Assembly (NCBI RefSeq): GCF_004379255.2
Contig: NC_056037.1
Location: 9,868,902 to 9,932,901 of the forward strand
DNA from: Salvia splendens
Taxonomy: Eukaryota; Streptophyta; Magnoliopsida; Lamiales; Lamiaceae
Length of the DNA: 64,000 nucleotides
Reading direction: 5' to 3'
Of the stretch, positions 51,732 to 61,776 are shown one piece after another. Made by a program: the position numbers and the translations under genes. The notes below the pieces were generated by a model. It ran no database searches and was not told the origin of the DNA. It worked only from the letters and a program-made list of their open reading frames with translations. The stretch's first letter is position 1; every line of letters begins with the position of its first letter.

Positions 51732-52454
51732 GGTTGCCTGTTTTTGTTATCCAACAAATGTGTGGCCAAAATATGAATAATATTTAGTCTAAGTTTTGAG
51801 GCATTATTCATCACTTCTTTTTATGAATAATGTCTAACTCGTTTCAAGCCCGGTCCTGTCCCATAAAACTTTATTTATATAGGAGTATTATAGTATTATT
51901 GTTTTGAGTAGTTTTTTTTGGTTTTGGTTGGCAATGAAACAAACATTTTTAGAAATATGTTTTTTGTGATTTTTAATACTATCTGAAGCGAGTTAATACT
52001 TATTGAGTTTTTCGATTTTTTTAAGTCTTGTATTTGCAAACTACTAAGAGAACTATATTAGGATTCCCAATTAAGTTCCGTGTTCAATTAAAAAACCAAG
52101 TAAAGTCTATTTTAACGAGAACTCAAGTGATACAAAGAATGTGATTTTGACATTTCATACAAAATAATTTTTGGTCTCACGTTGATATTATTATTATTAT
52201 TATAGAAATTAAATTCTTCGCATTATGGAAAAAGAATGCAATGAGCTTTCATGGAAGTTGAAACTTCGAGAAAAAAATAGAAAAAAAGCAAGAGAGATTA
52301 AAATAGAGAGATAATAAAATATGAGAGAAATAAATTATTATCACATATGGAAAAAAATTAATTATGGTGAAACATCTCAAAATTAAAAAACGACCAAACT
52401 ATGATAGAACATCTCAAAATTGTAAAACGGCTCAATTATGGTGTGAGTATTACA
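51732..52454. other. intergenic, no gene seen
   Basis: Spacer between the NifU-like gene start and the HMA gene end. AT-rich, with an (ATT)n tract near 52185-52202 and a MITE-like stretch at 52290-52440 where gaacatctcaaaatt recurs. No coding feature. Confidence 0.5.
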
Positions 52455-53014
52455 TTAGTCAAGACTTAAAATACGGGCAAAGCCTACATTTCGCCTTAAA
52501 GATCGGGTGAGTTTAACGGTGTCAATATCTTTTCCGGTGACCACCAACTGGTTTTTCTCGTCAATCTCGAACGTCACTGATTCAACCCCTACAAATTGAT
52601 GAAAATACAATAATAAAGAAAGAAAACGTGCATCAACCTGGAATAAACTTGAGAAGAAAACAGAGGAAAATGATCATTTCCTTAATAAAACCAAAATCCA
52701 ACTCCCTAAAGTTAACCATGATTAGTAAATAAAATCATACTGATTAAATTACCTTTGGAAACTGCAATCTCCATTGCCTTTTTCCTTAATTTAGCAGTAG
52801 AAATGCGTCTCTTCCAAATGATATCATAAGGAAAAATGAGCTTCAACAAATAAATCACAATCCTTAAAGGCTTCGGCAGACACTTCCTCCCATCCAAACA
52901 CACCTCAAAGACAATCTTCTGTTGTTATAGAAAAAAAATCTATAAAGATTATTTACAAATTAAACTCAGATATGATGATGTAAGTAAATTAAGTAAACTA
53001 AACTATACCGTCAT
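52455..53014 (-). CDS. HMA-domain (heavy-metal-associated) protein, 101 aa, 3 exons
   Basis: Minus-strand exons: 53014-53009 (only ATGACG), 52918-52753, 52588-52455; phases join to 101 residues. The start MTKIVFEV, the middle KAMEIAVSKGVESVTFEID, and the end GKDIDTVKLTRSLRRNVGFARI follow the beta-alpha-beta HMA fold of small plant metallochaperone-like proteins. The metal motif MxCxxC is absent, as in the plant subgroup related to integrated immune-receptor HMA domains, so metal binding is doubtful. Odd point: about 30 residues (LPKPLRIVIYLLKLIFPY...) sit between the first strand and the first helix where relatives have none. The six-base first coding exon is inferred from splice signals. Confidence 0.75.
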
Positions 53015-53722
53015 TTATTTAATTGGGAGCTGGACGATTAAGTTGTAGGAATAACAGTGAGAGGTATTGTATTTATAGCATTTGTAAGAGACTTTTCTAA
53101 TGCTGATTTCTCTTTCACAAACAAGCATATTTCCATCATGGAGTAGTACTATTTTTAACTTGTAAACTGGTTTATGAATTATTATGATCTCCACTCAATT
53201 GTAATCTTGTTGCAGTATGGCTTTCATTGACTAAATTTATTCTAACAATGTCGAGGTCAACATGACTCCTATTCTATTTCTATGTTCTTTGAATATAAAA
53301 TCATTTCACACGGCGGGGAAGAGTACTACTCCACTTTGTAGGTAAGTTTCCAAGTAGTAGATGTAGTCACAAATTGAATATGAAAGTGCTGAAAAGTAAT
53401 ACTCTACTATATGTACAAAATCCAAATTACAGCTTGGCTTAATATTCTTTTTTGTTTCTATCTGTTCAAAATGTTTCTTATCAAAATATACATTGCTTGT
53501 TCTACATTCTTTTTCTTTAATTTTGTTTTAATCATAACTCGAATTTTACTAGGTAAATTATTAAAATGTTTTTATTTATAAAATTTGATTAATTGTTCCT
53601 TTTATAATTTGGAATTAGAGAATTGAATTTCACTCTCGATTTGTTTGATAGGAAATATAGTGAAGTTATGAAATAAAATAAATTTCCTAGAAAATAATTC
53701 ACGATTCTCAACAACTTTATTT
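53015..53722. other. intergenic, no gene seen
   Basis: Promoter side of the HMA gene followed by AT-rich sequence without recognisable features. Confidence 0.5.
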
Positions 53723-53961
53723 TCATTTGTTTGAAAAGATGACAAGATTTTAAAAAATTATATGTTTAATTGAAACATTTCATTAGAAGATATAATAATT
53801 ATATTATAAACAAGTATAGTACTAAAAAATACTCTCTCGGACATCATTTGCTTGAAAAGATGACAAGATTTTGAAAAATTATATGTTTAATTGAAACATT
53901 TCATTAGAAGATATAATAATTATATTATAAACAAGTATAGTACTAAAAAATACTCTCTCTG
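53723..53961. repeat. 121-bp tandem duplication
   Basis: tcatttgtttgaaaagatga... at 53723 is repeated from 53844 (tcatttgcttgaaaagatga...). Both copies end in ...tagtactaaaaaatactctct. The copies differ at very few positions. The ends (actctctctgtccg) recall a Stowaway terminus, so the duplication may involve a MITE end. Confidence 0.85.
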
Positions 53962-54172
53962 TCCGAGCCTTAGAGACAGACTCCATAAAAAGTAAAAAGC
54001 CTACAAAATTGAGGAAAAAAGGTTTAGCGTGACTACGTGAGAGAGAGGAAGAGAGACTCACAGACACCGATAGAGAGATTGGACAAATTGAGGAAAATAA
54101 TACCTTGATTGAGTAATAGAAAAAGAATATTAATGATATTTCAATTTTCCATATTTTTAGAAATATGATTAC

Positions 54173-54824
54173 TGATGGGGTGCGTACTAAACAAGCCCGA
54201 CAGCAATGACGGCCCATCAGCCCAAAGCCCAAGGAAGAGTGTGAGTTCGGCATTACCAAAGAGTTCGGCCTCAGCCTACAGCTCGGTAAAAGCCGACCAA
54301 TCAAGCTCTGCGAGTTCGGCATTACCAAAGAGTTCGGCCTCAGCCTACAGCTCGGTAAAAGCCAACCAAGCTCTGCTCTCAGGTCGGCATCAAGCTCTAC
54401 TCTCAGATCGGCAACCAAAGCAGTTCGGTCTCAGTTTTCGACCGAACAAGGAGTTAGTGGACCCATGCAGGATTTCCACAACTTCCAACACACCCACTAC
54501 CACGTGGCGTCAACTCAGGCCACGATCTTAGGCCATGACCTACACGACTTCCACGACCTAGAGTGATGATGTAAGCCACGATCTTAGTTCAATGTATAAA
54601 TAGAACTTAGGTCTGATAGAAAGGGGTTGGAAGCTCTCTAGAGAAAAATACCATATAGCAAGTCTGTGTTGTAAGCTGTAATTCCAGATCAAGCAATACA
54701 AACCTGCCCCCATTTCTCCCCGTGGACGTAGATTTACCTCAGTAAATCGAACCACGTAAAATTCTCTGTGTCGTGATCTGTATTTTCCTGCATTTACTAA
54801 CATCAACAATTCGCGGACTCATCA
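54173..54824 (+). repeat. 5' LTR of the gypsy-type element
   Basis: TG...CA termini. U3 contains two tandem copies of about 65 bp (gagttcggcattaccaaaga... at about 54242 and 54311). A TATA box tataaatag lies near 54594, so transcription should start about 30 bases later. Confidence 0.95.
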
Positions 54825-54825
54825 C

Positions 54826-54841
54826 TGGCGCCGTCTGTGGG
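54826..54841 (+). other. primer-binding site
   Basis: tggcgccgtctgtggg one base after the 5' LTR. This is the common tRNA-Asp-type primer site of plant Ty3/gypsy elements. Confidence 0.85.
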
Positions 54842-54875
54842 AAGCAGAGAACCAAATTTGTGATAAAGCGAATTT

Positions 54876-55952
54876 TTGACCATTTTTTCAACCCAAAAAA
54901 TGCATACCAGATCGCAGAGTACCCGTATTCCTGCCCGTGAGAACCAGGAGGAAGCCAATCCACCCCATAGGTCTGGAAAACAGCCTAGGGATAAATCCAC
55001 CACCAGTTCTCATGGCGGAGGAACAAGCCGCTCCAAAAGCCGTCACACCGAGTCCTCCCAGCAGCCCGATTTGAACGAGGCTGTCAAGCTGTTTTTGGCT
55101 GAAAAGCAGGAGGAATTCTTAACCTTCCTGCAGAGAAGCCAAAAGCAGCCGGAGGCGAAAACGGCGGATTCTCCCTCTCCCTCCATACGAGACAGTCACT
55201 ACCGCAGTAGTGTCATGTCTTCCAGAAGAAAGAATCCTCGGTACCGGAATCACAGGAGAACTCCATCTCCTCCATACCGAAGAAATGTCGGGTTCGCCAT
55301 GTACGGAGCATTGAGGACTCCGTTCTCGGACGATATTACCCGAACTTCCCTACCACAGAACTACCGAACTCCGTCGATAACCTATGACGGACTCGTGGAT
55401 CCTCATGATTTCTTGGGACGCTATCAATATAACATGGCGAACCAGGGTCTCAACGAGGTCCACATGTGCAAGCTGTTTCCCGAACTGCTTATCGGGAACG
55501 CAAGAAGGTGGTTCGATAGCCTCCCCCAAGGCAGCATTAGATCCTACCGAGATCTAATGGATGCTTTCCACAGGAGGTTCTTTCAGAAAGCGGAAGCCCG
55601 GATTACTTCGGCTCAGCTGCTTTCTATACGTCAAGGTCGCGACGAAAAGATCAGCGACTTCCTGACGAGATTCCATAAGGAATGCCTACAAGTAGATAAT
55701 CTCAATGATCTACTTGTCATTTCGGCATTCCAAAATGGAATCCTGCCCGGAGCTCTCTACAGAAAGCTCGTGGAATGCAGTCCGCAAACAGCTCAAGAGA
55801 TGTGGGACATTGCGGACAAGTTTTCTCATGCCGATGAGGCAGACCGTCGAAAACGGTCTTTAGACAGCTCATCTAGAGAAGACAAAAAGAAGCCCGATCA
55901 TAGCGATCAGAGGCTTCCTCGCCGAACACCTTCCCCACCAAAGGAGAGATAG
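54876..55952 (+). CDS. retrotransposon gag protein, 358 aa
   Basis: First ATG after the primer site opens one continuous frame. Residues 1-140 are basic and rich in Ser, Arg, Pro and Gln (SRSKSRH, RRTPSPPYRR). Residues 165-300 form the plant retrotransposon gag domain, with the familiar points ITYDGLVDPHDFL, ARRWFDSLPQGSI, FHRRFF and ISDFLTRFHKE. The tail is charged (RRKRSLDSSSREDKKK). No CCHC zinc knuckle is seen before the stop, so RNA binding may rely on the basic regions. It should build the particle; enzymes must come from elsewhere. Confidence 0.92.
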   Translation: MTIFSTQKMHTRSQSTRIPARENQEEANPPHRSGKQPRDKSTTSSHGGGTSRSKSRHTESSQQPDLNEAVKLFLAEKQEEFLTFLQRSQKQPEAKTADSPSPSIRDSHYRSSVMSSRRKNPRYRNHRRTPSPPYRRNVGFAMYGALRTPFSDDITRTSLPQNYRTPSITYDGLVDPHDFLGRYQYNMANQGLNEVHMCKLFPELLIGNARRWFDSLPQGSIRSYRDLMDAFHRRFFQKAEARITSAQLLSIRQGRDEKISDFLTRFHKECLQVDNLNDLLVISAFQNGILPGALYRKLVECSPQTAQEMWDIADKFSHADEADRRKRSLDSSSREDKKKPDHSDQRLPRRTPSPPKER

Positions 55953-56103
55953 CGGTCATCCGAGGTGATCGAAAAAAGAGCAAGTGTGTTCGCAGATTGC
56001 GCTTAAAAGTGCCGAGCAATCAGTTCGGCACCATCAAGCATAGCAATCACAGCAGCCGGAGTCAGAGGCAGGCGGAATGACCGAAGTCACACCGGAGCCG
56101 AAC

Positions 56104-56509
56104 TCGATGGTGTACGGCACTGAAGCCGTGATTCCGGTTTAGATTGGCATACCCAGTCCCCGAACTCAATTTCTCCTCAGAAATGAATGGTGACGGACTG
56201 AGAGCCGAACTAGATCTTGCCGAAGAAAGAAGAGAATTGGCCTGCATAAAAGCAGCCGAGTACAAGGAGCAAGTAGCCCGGTATTACAACCAAAGGGTGA
56301 AGAAGCTGCAATTTCAAGTGGGAGATCTCGTCTTGAGAAACAACGAAGTAAGCCGAGCAGAAAAGCTGGGCGAACTCGAACCCACATGGGAAGGTCCATA
56401 TCGGGTGTCAGAAGTCCTCGGCAAAGGGTCTTACAAATTGACTCACGTGTCAAGAGCACAAGTACCCCGAACATGGTACGTTTCCAACCTCAAAAAGTTC
56501 CATTTGTAA
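56104..56509 (+). pseudogene. integrase C-terminal relic
   Basis: VYGTEAVIPV followed by TAG (Glu in relatives), then a frame change near 56160 and LRAELDLAEERRE, YNQRVKKLQFQVGDLVLR, the GPY/F module EGPYRVSEVLGKGSYKL, and RTWYVSNLKKFHL. This is the very end of a Ty3/gypsy pol polyprotein. The preceding protease, reverse transcriptase, RNase H and integrase core have been removed between 55953 and about 56100. Confidence 0.88.
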
Positions 56510-56670
56510 GAGACAGTCCGGTCAATGTGCTTTCTTTGGTTTGCTTGGTCTTTATTTGTCTCTGTGCGTTTTGTCTGTGTGTTTTGTCTGTTTCGGTGCG
56601 TGTCGTCTCTTACAAATGTTACTGAGGTATCTTGTTCTTCGAAGGCTGATCCCCTTCTTAGAACATATAT

Positions 56671-57212
56671 AAGCCAACGATTGTGAGTCAAAGCTTCTAC
56701 AGAAGATACAAGACCACAATTCAGCTTAAACAAGCAGTTCGTCTGAAACGAGCTGCAACAAGCCAACGATTGTGAGTCAAAGCTTTTACAGAAGATACAA
56801 GACCACAATTCAGCTTAAACAAGCAGTTCGTCTGAAACGAGCTGCAACAAGCCAACGATTGTGAGTCAAAGCTTCTACAGAAGATACAAGACCACAATTC
56901 AGCTTAAACAAGCAGTTCGTCTGAAACGAGCTGCAATAAGCCAACGATTGTGAAGTCCAAGCTTCTAAAGAGGATACAAGACCACAATTCGGCTTAAAAA
57001 TCAAGCACTTCGTCTGAAACGAGCTGCAACAAGCCAACGATTGTGAGTCAAAGCTTCTACAGAAGATACAAGACCACAATTCAGCTTAAACAAGCAGTTC
57101 GTCTAAAACGAGCTGCAATAAGCCAACGATTGTGAAGTCCAAGCTTCTAAAGAGGATACAAGACCACAATTCGGCTTAAAAATCAAGCACTTCGTCTGAA
57201 ACGAACTGCAAC
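56671..57212. repeat. tandem array, about 89-bp unit, six copies
   Basis: Units start aagccaacgattgtgagtca at 56671, 56760, 56849, 56938, 57031 and 57120 (spacing 89, 89, 89, 93, 89). Two units carry the variant gtgaagtccaagcttctaaag. Non-coding linker inside the retrotransposon. Confidence 0.92.
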
Positions 57213-57480
57213 GAAAGTCCGATTCTCGCGATAAAACTTGCCTGAATTAGGACAAGGGAAAGTCCGATCCACGCGATAAACCTCGCCGAATTAGGACGAC
57301 CAAGTTCGGTCAAAGAAGTTTACCTCATAAGACCGAGGACGACCATGTCTAGTCAAAGAGGTTTACTGCATAAGACCACTTCGGTCAACTGGGAAAGTCC
57401 GATCCACGCGATAAAACTCGCCGAATTAGGACAAGGGAAAGTTCAATCCCGGCGACAAAAATCGCCAAATTAGAACACAA
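57213..57480. repeat. diverged short repeats inside the retrotransposon
   Basis: Repeated words gggaaagtccgatccacgcg and tcgccgaattagga at about 57240-57440, and ggtcaaagaagtttacct-type words shared with the following 39-bp array. Periodicity is irregular. Confidence 0.7.
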
Positions 57481-57831
57481 GACGAGTCCGGTCAAAGATG
57501 TTTATTTCATCAGACCAAAGACGAGTCCGGTCAAAGATGTTTATTTCATCAGACCAAAGACGAGTCCGGTCAAAGATGTTTATTTCATCAGACCAAAGAC
57601 GAGTCCGGTCAAAGATGTTTATTTCATCAGACCAAAGACGAGTCCGGTCAAAGATGTTTATTTCATCAGACCAAAGACGAGTCCGGTCAAAGATATTTAT
57701 TTCATCAGACCAAAGACGAGTCCGGTCAAAGATGTTTATTTCATCAGACCAAAGACGAGTCCGGTCAAAGATGTTTATTTCATCAGACCAAAGACAAGTC
57801 CGGTCAAAGAAGTCTACTTCATAAGACCGAG
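57481..57831. repeat. tandem array, 39-bp unit, eight full copies and one diverged
   Basis: gacgagtccggtcaaagatg starts at 57481 and every 39 bases to 57754; a ninth, variant copy (gacaagtccgg) starts at 57793. Copies are almost identical (one g-to-a change in the sixth). Because 39 is divisible by three, frames stay open on both strands; this is a property of the repeat and not evidence for a protein. Confidence 0.95.
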
Positions 57832-57976
57832 GACAAGTACGATGAAATTTTTTCGCTAAGCTGTAAATACACAGTGTTAGAAGCGAAAACAAAAACAAAA
57901 TTTCATTTTCAAATCTTGTTCGGCACACAACTCCGCTACCCTACAAGATGGCGTTACGCTATTACAAAGGACTATT

Positions 57977-58729
57977 CTACTGTCCAGGGTTGCTAAAGTT
58001 GAGCCATCTATTCACAAAATCCTCGTGAAGCTGAGTTCGGGCGTTCCAGGCAGCTGCAGAATAAGCAGGTCGACGAGATGCTCTAATCGACCTGCCACCC
58101 CTTCTCTGAGCCCGGGAAGCCCTAGCACCTCGGCGGCGAAGAGTCTCTTCACGAAGCATTTGCCGATCTTGCTCACTCATAACCACAGCTCCTCTGCGAA
58201 CTTCAGTCCGTCCTCGACTTGACGTCTCCGGTTGTCCCTGAGTTCGTTGCTGACTTGGAGTAGGGTTTTGAGCAAGTGAATCAGAGGTTTGAGCTGGAGT
58301 ACTAGCATCTGTTGGCGGGAAATGCCGGAGGAATCTCTCAATTGAGGGACGCCGGGCAAGAACTATGTCGTACCGAGAGGCCCAGCGCCGCAATGATGTC
58401 ACGACTTGTTGGCAAGCCGAGCTCTCCAGCGCATTGTTCCTCCGGAGTACATTATATTCCTCCCACAGTTCGTCAACTCGACTCTGAACATCTGATATGG
58501 TCATTCCCCCGCGCACACGGATGTAATCCTCGTACGCAGTCCTCTCAGCAATGGTCGTATTCAGCTCGGCCTCCAGATCATTCTTATCGGACTCTAAGTC
58601 CTTATTATCGGCATCCAGCTTCACTAAACGAGCCAGAAGCTCGTCATTCTTCGTCTGATCGGCTATAGCTCTTTTCTCAGCTTCGTCTAAAGCCGAAGAG
58701 TACAGCCGTTTCCAGTGAATTATCTCCAT
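57977..58729 (-). CDS. antisense protein 2 of the retrotransposon, 250 aa
   Basis: Minus-strand frame in the 3' half of the LTR element, opposite to gag. Residues 1-120 are strongly charged with heptad-like Leu/Ala spacing (LARLVKLDADNKDLESDKN), a probable coiled coil. The C-terminal half is Pro/Gln/Ser-rich, then Arg-rich (REETLRRRGARASRAQRRGG). A splice acceptor-like ttgtactcaag precedes the first ATG, so it could be an alternative last exon of the antisense gene at 58932-60780 or a separate gene. No domain recognised; function unknown. Confidence 0.6.
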   Translation of the reverse strand: MEIIHWKRLYSSALDEAEKRAIADQTKNDELLARLVKLDADNKDLESDKNDLEAELNTTIAERTAYEDYIRVRGGMTISDVQSRVDELWEEYNVLRRNNALESSACQQVVTSLRRWASRYDIVLARRPSIERFLRHFPPTDASTPAQTSDSLAQNPTPSQQRTQGQPETSSRGRTEVRRGAVVMSEQDRQMLREETLRRRGARASRAQRRGGRSIRASRRPAYSAAAWNARTQLHEDFVNRWLNFSNPGQ

Positions 58730-58931
58730 CTCCTTGAGTACAAAGCAGCTATATTAGTTCGGCAGCTGTACCGAGCAGATAGTAAAAAACAACAGGAATA
58801 AAGGCGAGTACGAAAAGCTATACGAAGACAAGTGTAGAGAATTTTTCATTCATAAGGAAAATTTTTTACACTAAGAGGGCTTCAAGGCCACCGTACAAGG
58901 AAGAAACTAGACTAAGAGAAGGGAGACGAAA

Positions 58932-60780
58932 TCATACTCCGCCAGCTTCGTCTCCGGCTCCTTGGTCTGGTTCAGCTTCTTTCTCCTGAGCTACCTCAGC
59001 CTCGGCCTCGCATCCTGCCGGCCTCGCCTCCGCCTCCTGATCGGCTTCCTTCTCCGGATGCCCGGCCCGCTCGACTTCGGCCTCCAGCTCCAGCGGCTCG
59101 GCCTCACCCTCTCCGTGGTAAGTCGAAGCGGGTGAAACGGGTCCCACGGAGGCAAAGATAGCCTCCAGGTTCTCGTCCCGATCAGCTCGACAACTCCGGA
59201 CTCGGTCTGCAGAAAGCAGGACCGAGGATGAAGCGAGCTCCTCAAGGAGCGGCAGATTCTGAAGCCGAGCTGCTATCTCTCGGCTGTACAGAGGCAGCAC
59301 GACGTCGGCCCCCTGCTCGCCCTTATCGGCAATTAGCCTTACCAGACTACCGACAAAAGCCGAGAACTGGCTGCTCAAAAAGAGTTTCTCCGTGTAAACA
59401 CGGAGAGCCTCCCCCTGGGCAACCACGGCGGCAGCATCACTCCGTTTCGTCTGCTCTCGCTGGATGACGAGCTGGTTTTTGGCAAACTGAGCTTCATCCT
59501 GGGCCGAAATCCTAGCAGCTCTGGCTTTCTCAAAGTTTGCCTCGGCCTGCTCGGCCCGGTGACAAGCAGCCGCCAATTTCCTCTGCATCTCAGCATAGTC
59601 GTTGGACGCTTTGGAGAGTTCGACGGCGACGAGCTTGGAGAGCATATCGTTCCTCTGAAAATGGATAAGGAAAAAAGTCAACAGAGGGCACCAAAAATAC
59701 AGGACAGAAGCCAAGCCAAAGAATCAAGAAGACAATTCACCTCGGCGAAGTCCGTGGGCCATAAAAATGGCTCACAGATATGCTCCGAAGGAGGCGCCAA
59801 GACCACGTCTTTCTCTGGCGCTCTCGGGGGCTTCTGGGTCTTCCCCTTCCTACTTGCCGAAGTCGACTCCGGCTTCTTTGGACCCGAAGAGGTCTTTTGC
59901 CTCTTCGGATTCTTCTCGGCATCAGGCGCCGAGCTGGTAGCCTTCTCTTTCTCCGGCTCCTCAAGCCCGGAGGACTTTCGGATAGCCTTATTCAGCATGT
60001 ACACTGCCAAAAAGCAAGAAAGCAAGGTTAGTTTTCGCCGCTAAAGCAGTAAAGCATAAAAGAGAAATCCTCACCCTCGGCCTCTTCGTCCGAAGACGAG
60101 ATATTGAACACGAGGTCGCCCTTGACGAGCTCAGTTTCCGAATACTGTTTCCTAATCATAGGAATCTTATTGAGCTCGCCCTCGAGCTCGGCCAACGGTT
60201 CTAACCGAGGATGGGGAATCACGGACTTCGGCCTTCTCCAAGGAAAGCCCGGAGCCAAAGTCCTATTATAAAAAAAGAAACGTTTTTGCCATTTCGGCCA
60301 CTTGGTTTTGCAGAAGGCCCTAAAAGGCTGTAAGGGGATCAAGTAAAACCAAGATCCCTTCCTTTTAAACTGGAAAAAATTAAGGATTGCCCTCAGAGAC
60401 AGATCCTTATTTAGCCTACGCAGTTCGGCAGCAAAAGCCGATAAGTGCCTCCAAGAGTTCGGAGTCACCTGACCTAAAGGGAGTTGAAAAAAATCAAGAA
60501 GCTCTACAAAAGGTGGGGGAAGAGGGAAACGAAGCCCGCATTCTAAGCAGGCTTCGTAAACGGTGGCATAACCCTCCGGCGGGTCGTTAGCCCTATGATC
60601 ATCGTCGGGAACCACCGCCTTCCCCCCGGGAAGAAGATATTTTTCGTGTAGAGATATCACGGTGTCCTTACTCAAGACGCTGTGAAAGTGCTCTACGGTC
60701 TTCTCCCCGGATTCTTTCCGGCTAGGAGACCCCTTATCCCCTTTCCTACCGCTACCCGACTCCGAAGAAGAAGAAGACAT
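58932..60780 (-). CDS. antisense spliced gene of the retrotransposon, 563 aa, 3 exons
   Basis: Minus-strand exons: 60780-60075, 60003-59741, 59654-58932; all phases join with GT-AG introns of 71 and 86 bases to 563 residues. Residues 1-30 are Ser/Lys-rich. Residues 65-200 (GYATVYEACLECGLRFPLPP, LGQVTPNSWRHLSAF) match what I know as the plant 'putative gypsy type transposon' domain (PF04195 family). The middle exon is basic and Pro/Lys/Ser-rich, like a nuclear-localising linker. The last exon is a long predicted coiled coil (AEMQRKLAAACHRAEQAEAN) and ends in a Glu/Ala-rich acidic tail. Antisense frames are known in some Tat/Ogre-type gypsy elements, but their role is unsettled. Upstream is a TATA-like box at 60907. 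No lesion seen; age of insertion argues it is still intact by descent. Confidence 0.8.
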
Positions 60781-60904
60781 TTTTCTTACTTTTTGAAGGT
60801 GAAGAAAGTCTGAAGAAGTTCTTGAAAGCGGAGAGAGAATTTTCGCAAAGGAGATAGAGTGCAGAAGAAGCAGTCGCAAAAGTGCTTCAATGATGAAGAA
60901 GGGA

Positions 60905-60916
60905 GGTATTTATCAG
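60905..60916 (-). promoter_or_regulatory. TATA-like box for the antisense gene
   Basis: Minus-strand word gataaatacc about 130 bases upstream of the antisense ATG at 60780. A pyrimidine-rich leader (cttcttctgcactctatctc) follows at the distance expected for a plant core promoter. Inferred only from sequence. Confidence 0.45.
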
Positions 60917-61104
60917 ATTCGGCGAAGATTTCAAAATCGTCGCACCGTTTCGAATCCCACCTTTTCAGGATTCAACGGCCGGATTTTACTGTCGCATTTA
61001 ATGCAGCCACATGCAAGGCACGTCCCCTGACGTCAGCCTCCCCCGTACCTTTATCCAGAATGCCGAAGTGACTCGCTTCGCCGAAGTGATTCACTTCGTC
61101 TTTC

Positions 61105-61119
61105 GGGGGGGGGGGGTAG
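61105..61119 (+). other. polypurine tract before the 3' LTR
   Basis: Twelve consecutive G followed by tag directly in front of TGATGGGG. Plus-strand primer for reverse transcription. The homopolymer is also a spot where sequencing length errors are likely. Confidence 0.85.
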
Positions 61120-61771
61120 TGATGGGGTGCGTACTAAACAAGCCCGACAGCAATGACGGCCCATCAGCCCAAAGCCCAAGGAAGAGTGTGAGTTCGGCAT
61201 TACCAAAGAGTTCGGCCTCAGCCTACAGCTCGGTAAAAGCCGACCAATCAAGCTCTGCGAGTTCGGCATTACCAAAGAGTTCGGCCTCAGCCTACAGCTC
61301 GGTAAAAGCCAACCAAGCTCTGCTCTCAGGTCGGCATCAAGCTCTACTCTCAGATCGGCAACCAAAGCAGTTCGGTCTCAGTTTTCGACCGAACAAGGAG
61401 TTAGTGGACCCATGCAGGATTTCCACAACTTCCAACACACCCACTACCACGTGGCGTCAACTCAGGCCACGATCTTAGGCCATGACCTACACGACTTCCA
61501 CGACCTAGAGTGATGATGTAAGCCACGATCTTAGTTCAATGTATAAATAGAACTTAGGTCTGATAGAAAGGGGTTGGAAGCTCTCTAGAGAAAAATACCA
61601 TATAGCAAGTCTGTGTTGTAAGCTGTAATTCCAGATCAAGCAATACAAACCTGCCCCCATTTCTCCCCGTGGACGTAGATTTACCTCAGTAAATCGAACC
61701 ACGTAAAATTCTCTGTGTCGTGATCTGTATTTTCCTGCATTTACTAACATCAACAATTCGCGGACTCATCA
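61120..61771 (+). repeat. 3' LTR of the gypsy-type element
   Basis: 652 bp, same length as the 5' LTR and apparently identical in sequence; followed by the ATTAC duplication. Confidence 0.95.
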
Positions 61772-61776
61772 ATTAC

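Larger units (their letters stand above)
54173..61771 (+). mobile_element. recent non-autonomous Ty3/gypsy-type LTR retrotransposon, 7.6 kb
   Basis: Two 652-bp LTRs (54173-54824 and 61120-61771) start TGATGGGG and end ACTCATCA. I found no difference between them by reading. ATTAC flanks both sides (54168-54172 and 61772-61776), a perfect 5-bp target-site duplication. The primer site tggcgccgtctgtggg, complementary to a tRNA 3' end of the tRNA-Asp type used by many plant gypsy elements, follows the 5' LTR; a 12-G polypurine tract precedes the 3' LTR. Content: gag on +, an integrase C-terminal relic, two tandem-repeat arrays, then genes on the minus strand. Protease, reverse transcriptase and integrase core are missing, so an autonomous relative must supply them. 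Confidence 0.93.

Noticed and set aside
56443..57079. Minus-strand frames with Cys/Ser repeats (CCSSFQT, SQSLACC)
   Set aside because: Translation of the 89-bp tandem array; no start context or domain.
57481..57831. Regular 39-bp repeats that could be mistaken for a CRISPR array or a repeat protein on either strand
   Set aside because: Units are contiguous with no spacers, so it is not CRISPR. Open frames on both strands follow from a period divisible by three. It lies inside a plant retrotransposon.
59228..60044. Plus-strand frames of 79-161 codons opposite the antisense gene
   Set aside because: The minus-strand reading gives coherent exons, splice sites and domain; the plus-strand frames are complementary shadows of acidic and coiled-coil codons.
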